A program made the position numbers and the translations under genes. Positions 8,565 to 17,299 of a DNA stretch of 64,000 bases are shown in pieces. Where the stretch lies: positions 1,612,001 to 1,676,000 of the forward strand of contig NZ_JBISCD010000040.1 of assembly GCF_044386045.1 (NCBI RefSeq), written 5' to 3'. Positions within the stretch are counted from its first letter, which is position 1. Each line of letters begins with the position of its first letter. The notes beneath the pieces were generated by a model. The model ran no database searches, was not told the origin of the DNA, and worked only from the letters and a program-made list of their open reading frames with translations. This DNA comes from Thalassobellus sediminis. GTDB lineage: Bacteria; Bacteroidota; Bacteroidia; Flavobacteriales; Flavobacteriaceae.

Positions 8565-11500
8565 TTATTTTTCAATCCAAAGTCTAGCATTCACAAAGGC
8601 CTCTAACCAAGGTGTAGCTTCGTCTTTGCGTTCTTCAGGGTAGTTTGCCCAGTTCCATTGAAAAGTAGAACGCTCAATATGCGGCATAGTTACTAAATGA
8701 CGACCTGTTTTATCACACATCATAGCGGTGTTGAAATCCGATCCGTTTGGATTATGAGGATAACCTTCATAACCATATTTAGCAACAATTTGATATTTAT
8801 CTTCACCGTAAGGTAAATTAAATTTTCCTTCACCATGAGAAATCCAAACACCTAATGTGCTTCCTGCAAGTGTAGATAGCATAACCGAATTATTTTCTTG
8901 AATTTTTACAGAAGTAAATGAACTCTCGTGTTTATGAGAATCGTTATGAATCATTTTACCATGAATTTCATGATCTGGATTAATTTCTTCTAATTCCATA
9001 AATAACTGACATCCATTACAGATTCCTACCGATAAGGTATCTTCTCTGTTAAAGAAATCTTGTATCGCTTTATTTGCTTTTTCGTTGTACTTAATAGCAC
9101 CTGCCCAACCTTTTGCAGATCCTAAAACATCGGAGTTAGAGAAACCACCAACGGCTCCTAAAAACTGAATGTCTTCTAAGGTCTCACGACCTGAAATTAA
9201 ATCGGTCATGTGTACATCCTTCACATCAAACCCCGCTAAATACATAGCGTTTGCCATTTCACGTTCAGAATTAGATCCTTTTTCACGTAGAATAGCTGCT
9301 TTTGGTCTTTTTCCGTTTAGTTCAGGTAATTTTCCTGTAAACTGTTTTGGGAATGTATATTGAAGAGGTTGATTTTTATAATTATCAAAACGGTCTTGTG
9401 CTAAACCATTAGCCGTTTGTTTTTGGTCTAATAAGAACGATGTTTTATACCAAACATCTCGCAATTTAGAAACATCAAAAGAGAACGTGTCTTCGTTGTT
9501 TTTAATGTTTAAAGTTGCTGAGTTATTTACAGTTCCTATCTTGAAAAATTCAATATTGTTTTCTTCTAAAATACTTTCTACAGAAGCATCTCCTTGAAAA
9601 ACAATACCTGAATTTTCAGAGAATAACACTTTTATTGAATCTTCTTCATTTAGGGCAGAGATATCAAAATCGGCACCTAAATTAACATCAGCAAAACACA
9701 TTTCAAGTAAAGTAGTAATTAATCCTCCTGAAGCCACATCATGACCAGCAGAAATTTTATCCGCTTTAATTAAATCCTGTATGGTATTAAACGTGTTTTT
9801 AACAAAAGCTGAATTTTTTACATCAGGAGCATCATTTCCAATGGTGTTTAAAACTTGGTTAAACGAGCTTCCTCCTAATTTAAAATCGTCTTGAGACATA
9901 TTAATATAATAGATGCTTTCGCCGTTTTGTTTTAAAACAGGCTCTACAACTTTAGAAATTTCATTACAATTACCGGCAGCCGAAATAATAACGGTCCCTG
10001 GAGAAATTACTTCCTCGTTAGGATACTTCTGCTTCATCGAAAGCGAATCTTTTCCTGTTGGTACATTAATTCCTAAATCTATAGAAAATTCAGAAACTGC
10101 TTTAACTGCTTTATATAAACGTGCATCTTCACCTTCATTTTTACAAGGCCACATCCAGTTTGCTGACAGCGAAATAGAGGCTAAATTATCTTTTAAAGGC
10201 GCCCAAATAATGTTGGTAAGCGACTCTGTAATCGAGTTTCTACTACCCGCTTCAGGATTAATTAATCCTGAAATAGGCGAGTGACCAATAGAAGTCGCAA
10301 TACCCTCTTTTCCGTTATAATCTAGTGCCATAACACCCACATTATTTAACGGAATTTGTAAAGATCCCACACATTGTTGTTTGGCAACTTTACCACCAAC
10401 ACAACGGTCTACTTTATTTGTTAACCAATCTTTACAAGCAACAGCTTCCAATTGTAATACCTGCTCTAAGTAAATTTGTAAGTTTTTGGTTTTATATCTT
10501 GAGTTTTTATAGTTTCTAGCAACTGTTTTATCTGTTAAAACTGTTTTAGGCGAACTACCAAACATATCTTCTAAAGCTAAATCCATAGGTTTATCGCCTT
10601 TGGTTTCAGATTCAAAAGTAAAACGGTTGTCAGCTGTCACATCACCTACGGTATACATTGGTGAACGCTCGCGTTCCACTATTTTGTTAAGTGTTTCAAT
10701 ATGTTCATCGGCAATCACAAGTCCCATACGTTCTTGCGATTCGTTACCTATAATTTCTTTAGCCGATAGAGTAGGATCTCCAACAGGTAAATTATCTAAA
10801 TTAATTTTTCCACCCGTATCTTCAACAAGTTCCGATAAACAATTTAAATGTCCACCAGCACCATGATCGTGAATAGAAACAATAAAGTTTTCATCACTTT
10901 CTACCATACCACGAACCGCATTGGCAGCACGTTTTTGCATTTCTGGGTTAGAACGTTGTACTGCGTTAAGTTCGATACCAGAAGCAAACTCTCCTGTATC
11001 TGCCGATGATACCGCAGCACCACCCATACCAATTCGGTAATTTTCACCACCAAGAATCACTATTTTATCACCTTTTTTAGGTGTATCTTTTAAAGCCTGA
11101 TCTGCTTTTCCGTATCCAATACCACCCGCTTGCATAATCACTTTGTCGAAACCAAGTTTTCTTGCTGCCGATGCGCTTGCAGCCGCATTTTCCTCATGTT
11201 CAAAGGTTAATACCGAACCACAGATTAATGGTTGACCAAATTTGTTTCCGAAATCTGAAGCTCCATTAGATGCTTTTATTAAAATATCCATAGGAGTTTG
11301 GTATAACCACTCTCTGGCTTCAAATTTTTGTTCCCAAGGTCTGTTTGCTTCCAAACGCGAATATGATGTCATGTAAACCGCCGTTCCAGCTAAAGGAAGC
11401 GATCCTTTTCCACCAGCCAGTCTATCTCTAATTTCACCACCAGCACCCGTTGCAGCTCCATTAAAAGGCTCAACCGTTGTTGGGAAATTATGCGTTTCCG

Positions 11501-12236
11501 CTTTAAGCGAAATAACCGATTCAAATTCTTGAGTCGTATAATAATCAGGAATATCGGCACGTTTAGGTGCAAATTGTTCCACTTTAGGGCCTTTTACAAA
11601 AGCCACATTATCTTTATAAGCCGAAACAATATCATTAGGATGTACTTCCGATGTTTTTCTAATCATTTTGAAAAGCGACACCGGCATTTCTTCATCATCA
11701 ATAACAAACGTACCGTTAAATATTTTATGACGACAGTGCTCTGAGTTTACTTGCGAAAAGCCAAATACTTCAGAATCCGTTAACGGTCTGCCAATCTTTT
11801 TAGCAACCCCTTCTAAGTAGGCCACCTCTTCATCGCTTAACGATAAACCTTCTTGATCATTGTAAGCCGCAATGTCTTCAATATTAAGAATAGGCTCTGG
11901 CTGAATATCAATAGTAAATGAGTCTTGATTTAGGCCTTTAAAAATTTCCGAAATCATCGGGTCAAAATCTTTAAAATCGTCGGCAACCGCTTCAAATTCT
12001 TCAATTCTAATAATATCAACAATACCCATGTTTTGGGTAATTTCAACCGCATTGGTACTCCAAGGTGTTATCATAGCCGCACGAGGTCCAACAAAAAAAG
12101 CATCTAGTGATGCTTGTTCTATTTTAGGTTGGTCGCCAAATAGCCAAACTAATTTTGAGATGCTCTCGGTTGATAATTCTTTTGTTGTTTGAACAGCAAA
12201 TACCTTACTGGTTACGTTTCCAAAGAAATGAATCAT
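8565..12236 (-). CDS. purL: Phosphoribosylformylglycinamidine synthase (FGAM synthase), large single-chain form
   Basis: Fourth step of purine synthesis: FGAR + glutamine + ATP to FGAM. The 1223 residues match the single-chain enzyme found in E. coli and eukaryotes rather than the split PurL/PurQ/PurS form. Visible parts in order: N-terminal PurS-like region, linker, two AIRS-type halves (HNFPTTVEPFNGAATGAGGEIRD near 250, GAGGHLNCLSELVED near 465), and a class I glutaminase domain in the last 260 residues with the nucleophile Cys in GICNGCQLFMEL. Single gene flanked by terminators. Its promoter region is directly next to the distal end of the cassette array. Confidence 0.97.
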   Translation of the reverse strand: MIHFFGNVTSKVFAVQTTKELSTESISKLVWLFGDQPKIEQASLDAFFVGPRAAMITPWSTNAVEITQNMGIVDIIRIEEFEAVADDFKDFDPMISEIFKGLNQDSFTIDIQPEPILNIEDIAAYNDQEGLSLSDEEVAYLEGVAKKIGRPLTDSEVFGFSQVNSEHCRHKIFNGTFVIDDEEMPVSLFKMIRKTSEVHPNDIVSAYKDNVAFVKGPKVEQFAPKRADIPDYYTTQEFESVISLKAETHNFPTTVEPFNGAATGAGGEIRDRLAGGKGSLPLAGTAVYMTSYSRLEANRPWEQKFEAREWLYQTPMDILIKASNGASDFGNKFGQPLICGSVLTFEHEENAAASASAARKLGFDKVIMQAGGIGYGKADQALKDTPKKGDKIVILGGENYRIGMGGAAVSSADTGEFASGIELNAVQRSNPEMQKRAANAVRGMVESDENFIVSIHDHGAGGHLNCLSELVEDTGGKINLDNLPVGDPTLSAKEIIGNESQERMGLVIADEHIETLNKIVERERSPMYTVGDVTADNRFTFESETKGDKPMDLALEDMFGSSPKTVLTDKTVARNYKNSRYKTKNLQIYLEQVLQLEAVACKDWLTNKVDRCVGGKVAKQQCVGSLQIPLNNVGVMALDYNGKEGIATSIGHSPISGLINPEAGSRNSITESLTNIIWAPLKDNLASISLSANWMWPCKNEGEDARLYKAVKAVSEFSIDLGINVPTGKDSLSMKQKYPNEEVISPGTVIISAAGNCNEISKVVEPVLKQNGESIYYINMSQDDFKLGGSSFNQVLNTIGNDAPDVKNSAFVKNTFNTIQDLIKADKISAGHDVASGGLITTLLEMCFADVNLGADFDISALNEEDSIKVLFSENSGIVFQGDASVESILEENNIEFFKIGTVNNSATLNIKNNEDTFSFDVSKLRDVWYKTSFLLDQKQTANGLAQDRFDNYKNQPLQYTFPKQFTGKLPELNGKRPKAAILREKGSNSEREMANAMYLAGFDVKDVHMTDLISGRETLEDIQFLGAVGGFSNSDVLGSAKGWAGAIKYNEKANKAIQDFFNREDTLSVGICNGCQLFMELEEINPDHEIHGKMIHNDSHKHESSFTSVKIQENNSVMLSTLAGSTLGVWISHGEGKFNLPYGEDKYQIVAKYGYEGYPHNPNGSDFNTAMMCDKTGRHLVTMPHIERSTFQWNWANYPEERKDEATPWLEAFVNARLWIEK

Positions 12237-12267
12237 TATATCTTAATTTGTTTGTTTAAAGAAAGTG

Positions 12268-12275
12268 CAAATTTA
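12268..12275 (-). promoter_or_regulatory. Probable -7 box of purL
   Basis: The minus strand reads TAAATTTG, matching TAnnTTTG, 32 bases upstream of the purL ATG. No convincing -33 TTG is seen at the expected distance. Confidence 0.4.
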
Positions 12276-12361
12276 CTTCTTTTTAGTTGATTTTCATGCA
12301 AAAAATTTCATACTAAACAGAGAGTTATTAAGGGGTTTTAAACAGACGTTTTTTAGTTTGT

Positions 12362-12452
12362 GCGTTACCCCGAAATGGGGTCGCGCTTGCGGCAGTCGCT
12401 TCCCGATAAAAAAAATCGGGAGAGCTTCAACAAATGCCTTAATCGCTAACGC
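12362..12452. repeat. REP-like dispersed repeat, copy 1
   Basis: Ends are inverted (GCGTTA at 12362-12367, TAACGC at 12447-12452) and contain GTTACCCCGAAATGGGGTCG plus a CCCGAT/ATCGGG hairpin. Copies 2 and 3 lie at 30328 and 41767. Located in the purL-array intergenic space, just outside the last visible array half-site. The rest of 12237-12545 holds only the purL promoter and no gene I can support. Confidence 0.6.
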
Positions 12453-12545
12453 GGGTTTGGGTTTTTAAAATGAGGATTTAGAGTTTGTTTATTTTTTTTA
12501 GTAAATATTTTTGAAGTTGAGGTTGTTTATGGGTTTTTATTTGTT

Positions 12546-12564
12546 TTATACGTTGTTACCAACA
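12546..12564 (-). repeat. Half attC-like site at the distal end of the array
   Basis: TTATACGTT followed by the core GTTACCAACA (12555-12564) is the right half of an array site and matches the cassette 1 tag at 13092-13101. I see no left half (AACGGTT plus TATAA) within the preceding 250 bp, so the outermost site is truncated or decayed. Confidence 0.6.
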
Positions 12565-12569
12565 GTTGT

Positions 12570-13076
12570 TTATTCAGTTATTATTTTTTCCGCAACCATT
12601 ATTTTTAATTCGTTTTTCAAATCCTCATAAACAATTCCATTTTTTTTATTATTTGATTGATATATTATGAAGTCCGATTTTACACTATTCTGTTTGTTTT
12701 TTATTGTTACTTCATATTTTTTATTGTCAACTTCATATTCAAAAAGATGAATGTAAAATGATGACTCATGATTCGGTTTAATTTTTTCGCTCATTTCAAG
12801 TTTTCCATGAGTAATTGTTCCGTTTGAGAGAATATTAATAATCTTCTGTTTTTTATATTCCCATTGTATTAATGTTCCGATGAAAATTAATTGAAATACA
12901 ATCGCAATTCCTTTCCAAAAGAAACCTTCTGTTATCAAAAACTTTGGTTGAGAACTAAATAAATCATAATCGATTATCAAGAAAATTATTCCAACAATTA
13001 TTAGAAGATAATTATTTCTGTTCAGAATTTTTGCGATTTTGGTTTTGTCAGTTAATCGTATTTTTCCTGTTTTCAA
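12570..13076 (-). CDS. Cassette 1: membrane protein, DUF3592-like
   Basis: 168 residues. Two transmembrane segments (about 24-42 and 54-70) are followed by a soluble part reading NGTITHGKLEMSEKI and then FEYEVDNKKYEVTIK, which resembles the small beta domain of DUF3592-type proteins. Function unknown. No ATG is available: the frame opens at TTG (13076), with no methionine before residue 94, so a TTG start is the best choice. The stop follows five bases after the left cassette tag. Most distal cassette from the recombinase, so by integron logic the oldest insertion. Confidence 0.65.
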   Translation of the reverse strand: MKTGKIRLTDKTKIAKILNRNNYLLIIVGIIFLIIDYDLFSSQPKFLITEGFFWKGIAIVFQLIFIGTLIQWEYKKQKIINILSNGTITHGKLEMSEKIKPNHESSFYIHLFEYEVDNKKYEVTIKNKQNSVKSDFIIYQSNNKKNGIVYEDLKNELKIMVAEKIITE

Positions 13077-13091
13077 TATTTTAGTTTTAAT

Positions 13092-13229
13092 TGTTGGTAA
13101 CGGTTACGTATAATATTAGTGGCGCGTTTAAGCACTAATTTAGTAAATAGAAACTTGCCAGCGGAAAATTCCGAAGGAATTTTCCAAGTAGCTAAAACTA
13201 GCCATTAATTTTATGCTTTGTTGGGCACA
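13092..13229 (-). repeat. attC-like site 1 (type A)
   Basis: Joins cassette 1 tag TGTTGGTAAC to cassette 2 tag GTTGGGCACA. The body has GGTTACGTATAATATTAG, the arm ATTAGTGGC pairing with GCCATTAAT, and the apex GGAAAATTCC-GAA-GGAATTTTCC. Confidence 0.8.
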
Positions 13230-13230
13230 G

Positions 13231-13998
13231 TTATTTATATTTTATTTCTCGAATTATTATTCTTTTCAGAATTCCTTTTTCAATTACCCTTTTTTCAGTC
13301 CAATTGTCAAATTCGTCCATTTTATACACGAATTTCTGATTTGACAGCAAAGAATCTTTATCATTATATTCCTTAAGTCCGATAAAATTCTTTCCGTCAA
13401 ATTCGTATACTGCTTTTCGGTTCTGTCCTTCTCTGCGAAGATTGATTGATAAAATACTATCAACTTTTTCGTCAGTATTGAAGTGTGTAATTACCGTTGA
13501 ATTTCTAATCGTATCATTAGTTTCTTTGTCAAGAAATATTTGTCTCATTATTGACTTCTCTTTGGTATCGTCATTTCTGTAATAATGAGTTTCTATTTGT
13601 TCAAACCTTTCGATTTCATTGTCCAAAATTCCGCTTGATTGAAAAAGCAAAGAGTTTTTGTATGTATAATCTACTTTAAATGGCAGACTGTCCGTTGACA
13701 TTTTCACAATCTCTTGCTTTAATCTATCGGAATAGCCATAGACATACTCAATTTCCATTTGTTCATTATCAAACAAAGTTCTTCGAATTTGAAGAGCCAA
13801 TTGGTCGTCATCTCTATATTTTTTTATTGCAATTAAAAGTGTGTCACGAATTTCGTTTTTTAAAGAATTTTTTTGAATGTCAATCGTATATTCAGTTATT
13901 TTTTCCGCACTTTTAGTCAATCCGTTGTCCCAAATTTTCTTTTGTTTACTGCAACCAATTATGGATAAAGAAAAAAATAATATTAGTAGTTTGTTCAT
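13231..13998 (-). CDS. Cassette 2: lipoprotein of unknown function
   Basis: 255 residues starting at ATG 13998. A type II signal peptide ends in SIIGC with Cys16 as the lipidation site. The mature part is charged and repeat-poor, rich in beta-prone stretches such as VKMSTDSLPFKVDYTYKNSL and FVYKMDEFDNWTEKR; the latter resembles the DNWTER-type pattern seen in Bacteroidota repeat-containing lipoproteins, but I cannot name a family. Probably attached to the outer or inner membrane facing the periplasm. The stop is two bases outside the left tag. Confidence 0.7.
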   Translation of the reverse strand: MNKLLILFFSLSIIGCSKQKKIWDNGLTKSAEKITEYTIDIQKNSLKNEIRDTLLIAIKKYRDDDQLALQIRRTLFDNEQMEIEYVYGYSDRLKQEIVKMSTDSLPFKVDYTYKNSLLFQSSGILDNEIERFEQIETHYYRNDDTKEKSIMRQIFLDKETNDTIRNSTVITHFNTDEKVDSILSINLRREGQNRKAVYEFDGKNFIGLKEYNDKDSLLSNQKFVYKMDEFDNWTEKRVIEKGILKRIIIREIKYK

Positions 13999-14009
13999 TT
14001 GGTTTTAAT

Positions 14010-14150
14010 TGTGCCCAACGGTTGTGTATAAGAATAGTGCGGTTTTGTGTCCGAGGATTTTCCGCAGGAAAATCAGAGTGACCAAATACGCGCTATCTTT
14101 TTGATTAAGGAATAAATTTAAGCATTATTTCTTATACTTTGTTGGCAACT
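14010..14150 (-). repeat. attC-like site 2 (type B)
   Basis: From TGTGCCCAAC (cassette 2) to GTTGGCAACT (cassette 3). Type B body: GTGTATAAGAATAGTGCGG, apex GATTTTCC-GCA-GGAAAATC, and return arm CGCGCTAT pairing with ATAGTGCG. Confidence 0.8.
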
Positions 14151-14156
14151 GGCTTT

Positions 14157-14603
14157 TTATTCAGTCGCAGTGTCACCTTCGCCTGGTTTTACTATAACAA
14201 ACCCATATTCAACATCTTCAGGAACATTATACTTTTCCCAATATTCACCTCCAATTCCAGCTAATTCACCTTTTTTGTCATCGACTTCAAGTCCATTATC
14301 TCCGAAATAAATTTTAGGTCCAATGTCAAACAATATTGAATCTGTATCTACAAATTCGAATATTTTATCGTCATTCGGTTTCAAGGTGAATTTGTCTTTA
14401 ATATTTACAGATTTGTCAGTTTCATTCCGCAAAAATATTTTGTATGATGCTCCAGTCTTTTCATATTCTGCTGGGATTATAAATGTTTCATCTCCTTTTT
14501 CAATGATTTCATTTCCGTGTTTATCTTTATATCTATTCTCGTTTTTACAACCAAATAAAAATGATAAAATTCCCATAGTCAGTATTATTGTTTTTAGTTT
14601 CAT
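14157..14603 (-). CDS. Cassette 3: lipoprotein of unknown function
   Basis: 148 residues from the ATG at 14603. The frame is open 16 codons further up to a TTG lying inside the cassette tag, but only the inner ATG gives a proper lipoprotein signal (KLKTIILTMGILSFLFGC, Cys19), so I chose it. The mature region KHGNEIIEKGDETFIIPAEY is followed by an acidic beta-rich body. No recognised family. Soluble part predicted outside the cytoplasm. Confidence 0.7.
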   Translation of the reverse strand: MKLKTIILTMGILSFLFGCKNENRYKDKHGNEIIEKGDETFIIPAEYEKTGASYKIFLRNETDKSVNIKDKFTLKPNDDKIFEFVDTDSILFDIGPKIYFGDNGLEVDDKKGELAGIGGEYWEKYNVPEDVEYGFVIVKPGEGDTATE

Positions 14604-14642
14604 TTTTTCAGAATGTTCATTTTCAGCGTGCAGTTTTGAGCT

Positions 14643-14781
14643 TGTTGCCAACGGTTGTGTATAAGAATAGTGCGGTTTTGTGTCCGAGGATTTTCCGCAG
14701 GAAAATCAGAGAGACTAAAAATGCATTAACCTTTTGATTTAGGAATAAATTTAAGCATTATTTTTATACTTTGTTATGCGC
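14643..14781 (-). repeat. attC-like site 3 (type B)
   Basis: From TGTTGCCAAC (cassette 3) to GTTATGCGC (cassette 4). The body is near-identical to site 2 on the left, but the return arm is AAAAATGCATTAACC instead of AAATACGCGCTATC, so arm pairing is weaker. Confidence 0.75.
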
Positions 14782-14783
14782 TT

Positions 14784-15638
14784 TTATTTTTTAAGCTCCT
14801 TGTCTATCCATAATTCCCATTGTTTTTGCTTTTGTGGGTTCAAATTATGCTTTGTTTCGGTGTCGTAAGTATTTTGCATATATCGTAAAGTGTCAAGATA
14901 TTGTAAAATGATTGTTTTAGTATTGCTTGGACTACTGAAGTGATGGTTGTCTAATACTTTATTTAGTTTTCTTGTTACAATTTCAGTGATTTTAAAATGG
15001 TATAATTCATGTTTGAGTAGATTGTCAGATTGGGAAACGAAATGACTTTCATCTAACTTTGTTATAGCAACTGCTGTTGCAGAAGTATAATTAAAAACTC
15101 TATTTATTTTGTATGATATATATGTTTCAATGTGAGCATCGTATCCGCCTTTCAAACTATCAACTTTGTTGAAATGACTCCAATTTAAATGCTCGCTTGA
15201 ATATGGTTTAAGTAAGTAGTTTGGAGTTATTTTTTCGTCAATAAAATTGTCGTTAGTAAAAAGCAAGATAATATTAATGATGATGATTAATGAAATATGA
15301 ATTTTAAAGTGTTTATTGAGTTTTAATTTTCTTCGTTTATAAAGTAATAAGAGAAACCCTAAAATCAAAACAAAATGAACCATTACATTATGAAAAACAA
15401 ACCAAATTTTAATAGGAATGTAGGCGATTAGTAGTGTAAATAAGAAATAAATTGATGAAAGCCAGTATTGTCTTTTAAATAAAGTAATAAATGATTTTCT
15501 AAAGTAAAAAAAGAAAGCAAAAATCCAACTGGCTAAATAAGTTAATACTACAAAGACGCCATCCAAGTCAAATACCTTGCCTATAATATATAAGGTCAGG
15601 AAAAATATTTGAATGATTAAGAATATTCGGTGTCCCAT
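14784..15638 (-). CDS. Cassette 4: membrane-anchored DUF922-like zinc metallopeptidase
   Basis: 284 residues, ATG at 15638. The first 130 residues carry about five transmembrane segments; the rest is soluble. Residues 210-214 are HELYH, an HExxH zinc-protease motif in the context LLKHELYHFKITEIVTRKLN, with a later YDTETKHNLNPQKQKQWELW. From memory this pair of motifs is characteristic of DUF922 proteins (putative secreted Zn proteases). Fusion to a multi-pass membrane anchor is unusual. The substrate is unknown. About 140 bp without a gene lie between its start and the next site. Confidence 0.7.
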   Translation of the reverse strand: MGHRIFLIIQIFFLTLYIIGKVFDLDGVFVVLTYLASWIFAFFFYFRKSFITLFKRQYWLSSIYFLFTLLIAYIPIKIWFVFHNVMVHFVLILGFLLLLYKRRKLKLNKHFKIHISLIIIINIILLFTNDNFIDEKITPNYLLKPYSSEHLNWSHFNKVDSLKGGYDAHIETYISYKINRVFNYTSATAVAITKLDESHFVSQSDNLLKHELYHFKITEIVTRKLNKVLDNHHFSSPSNTKTIILQYLDTLRYMQNTYDTETKHNLNPQKQKQWELWIDKELKK

Positions 15639-15777
15639 ATTTTGACTAAAATTAAATAACTGTTTATTTGTTTTTAAATTTTCGCAAAGTATTTTGCGTT
15701 AGTAAATGGAATTAATAAGAGATGATAAATAAACATCTTTAGCTTAAATTTATTTCGTAGACAATCTTTGGGGAATT

Positions 15778-16005
15778 GCGCATAACGGTTTCGTATATGA
15801 TTTGTGGCGGTTTGGAGCGGCTGAATCGGCAAGGTATCCCGCCTTCGGCGGGAGTGGAAGCATCCGACCTGGCGGATGCGTGCGATTCAGCGAGCCTTAG
15901 GGCCGCTTTTGTGCGGATTGTTCCGCGTAACTAATTTACTCTTTTTTACTTGAACGTGTCTTTAGCCTTTGGCGCAGACATAAGTTATATGCGTTGTTGT
16001 GTGCA
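15778..16005 (-). repeat. attC-like site 4, long variant with nested hairpins
   Basis: At 228 bp this is about 90 bp longer than the others. Ends are GCGCATAAC (cassette 4) and GTTGTGTGCA (cassette 5). The middle holds a three-way structure: outer stem GCTGAATCG (15820-15828) with CGATTCAGC (15883-15891), enclosing CCCGCC-TTC-GGCGGG (15838-15852) and GCATCCG-ACCTGG-CGGATGC (15860-15879). Much more GC-rich than neighbouring DNA. Confidence 0.7.
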
Positions 16006-16105
16006 GTTTTTATTCGGTTTTTCTTTTCTTCAAATCCATTCTTTAGTCCAATATTCTGGTTATCTCAACATAATCTTGGCTTGATGTACTAGATAATATT
16101 ATACG

Positions 16106-16555
16106 TCAATTTTCTTTACAATTACCATTTTTAATGTTTGAAATAGTTTTGTTAGATTTAATTTCTTTTTCGTTACCATTATTAAATATTAAAAATGTTG
16201 TTACGAATGGTTTTGTGAAATCCCATTCTCCAGTATCTAATACTATATTATTTTGAGTGAGTTTATATGTGCCATCGCCTTTTAATTCGGCAATACAATT
16301 ATGGCATTTTTCGCACATAAAGTATTCAACACGGTATTTGCCAGATAATTCAATCAAATCTCTTTTTTTTTCTATGTAATTACCCACAAACAGATATATG
16401 GTTATAATTAGGGTTCCAATTGTAAAAACCTTAGTTGTGATATGTTTTTTCTTATCACTACGTAATTTAAACAATCTTACAATTCCTATGATAGAAACTA
16501 AAAGAAAGCCAAATTTTATTAAAAGAAATAATAATTCTCCAAAAGAACCATCCAT
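16106..16555 (-). CDS. Cassette 5, second gene: membrane protein with lipocalin-like tail
   Basis: 149 residues, ATG at 16555. Two transmembrane helices (about 8-26 and 42-60), then a short soluble domain beginning SGKYRVEYFMCEKCHNC, with three cysteines in a CxxCxxC spacing, and continuing as a beta-rich GDGTYKLTQNNIVLDTGEWD that resembles small lipocalin-like domains. Function unknown. It starts 11 bp after the stop of the upstream gene in the same cassette, so the two are likely co-expressed. About 100 bp between its stop and the site hold no gene I can see. Confidence 0.65.
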   Translation of the reverse strand: MDGSFGELLFLLIKFGFLLVSIIGIVRLFKLRSDKKKHITTKVFTIGTLIITIYLFVGNYIEKKRDLIELSGKYRVEYFMCEKCHNCIAELKGDGTYKLTQNNIVLDTGEWDFTKPFVTTFLIFNNGNEKEIKSNKTISNIKNGNCKEN

Positions 16556-16566
16556 TTGTTTATGAT

Positions 16567-17148
16567 TTAATCATTGTCGTGTGTAGTCGTTTTTTCTCTG
16601 CATAGGGTTCCAATTGTTAAAAATAATAAAGTTAAAAAAATCCCTATCGGAAATCCGATTCCAACATCATATAAAAAAGTGCTATCATAACTTTGTATAA
16701 TTGATAATACTGTTAACGTTAGGATTGGAATAATTAAAATTGTCCAAAAAGCTAATTTATTATTCGGAAATGCAATCAGTTGACGTAAAATAAAATAGAA
16801 TGAAACTCCTAAAATTAAAACAGGAATTGCAAATCCAATCCACTCGATTCCAATCAAATCAGCAATCTTTAGTCCGATTGTTAAAGAAAGCACAAAAGTC
16901 AAAATGCAAACTAAAGCAAATTGTAAAGTCAGTTTTAGTGAATTTATCAATTTATTTTTTGATAGGAAGAGTGATAAAACTATAGAGGTCAAAATTGTAA
17001 ATCCGCTTATTGTCAGTAATCCGCGGTCATTTCCTTTATCCAAATTTATTGAAAGAAAAGCCCAAGTCCAAGTTGAAAGAATTGAAGTTAAAAGAAAAAT
17101 TAAATTTTCCTTAATTGCTAAATATTTTATTTCAGTTTTGAGTTTCAT
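16567..17148 (-). CDS. Cassette 5, first gene: multi-pass membrane protein
   Basis: 193 residues from the ATG at 17148. The frame can be extended five codons to a TTG inside the cassette tag, but the ATG is preferred. Six hydrophobic segments spread over the whole length predict an integral membrane protein; there are no recognisable motifs and no family I know. One of two genes in this cassette; most cassettes have one. Confidence 0.65.
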   Translation of the reverse strand: MKLKTEIKYLAIKENLIFLLTSILSTWTWAFLSINLDKGNDRGLLTISGFTILTSIVLSLFLSKNKLINSLKLTLQFALVCILTFVLSLTIGLKIADLIGIEWIGFAIPVLILGVSFYFILRQLIAFPNNKLAFWTILIIPILTLTVLSIIQSYDSTFLYDVGIGFPIGIFLTLLFLTIGTLCREKTTTHDND

Positions 17149-17154
17149 TCTAAT

Positions 17155-17294
17155 TGCACACAACGGTTACGTATAAGAATAGTGCGGTTTTGTGTCCGAG
17201 GATTTTCCGCAGGAAAATCGGAGTGACCAAATACGCACTAGCCTTTAGATTTAGGATTAAACTTAAGCATTATTTTTATACATTGTTGTAGGTA
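17155..17294 (-). repeat. attC-like site 5 (type B)
   Basis: From TGCACACAAC (cassette 5) to GTTGTAGGTA (cassette 6). Type B body with apex GATTTTCC-GCA-GGAAAATC. Confidence 0.8.
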
Positions 17295-17299
17295 GTTTT

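Noticed and set aside
12265..12468. Plus-strand frame of 67 codons upstream of purL
   Set aside because: It runs through the purL promoter and the REP-like repeat, with no family similarity or plausible start region.
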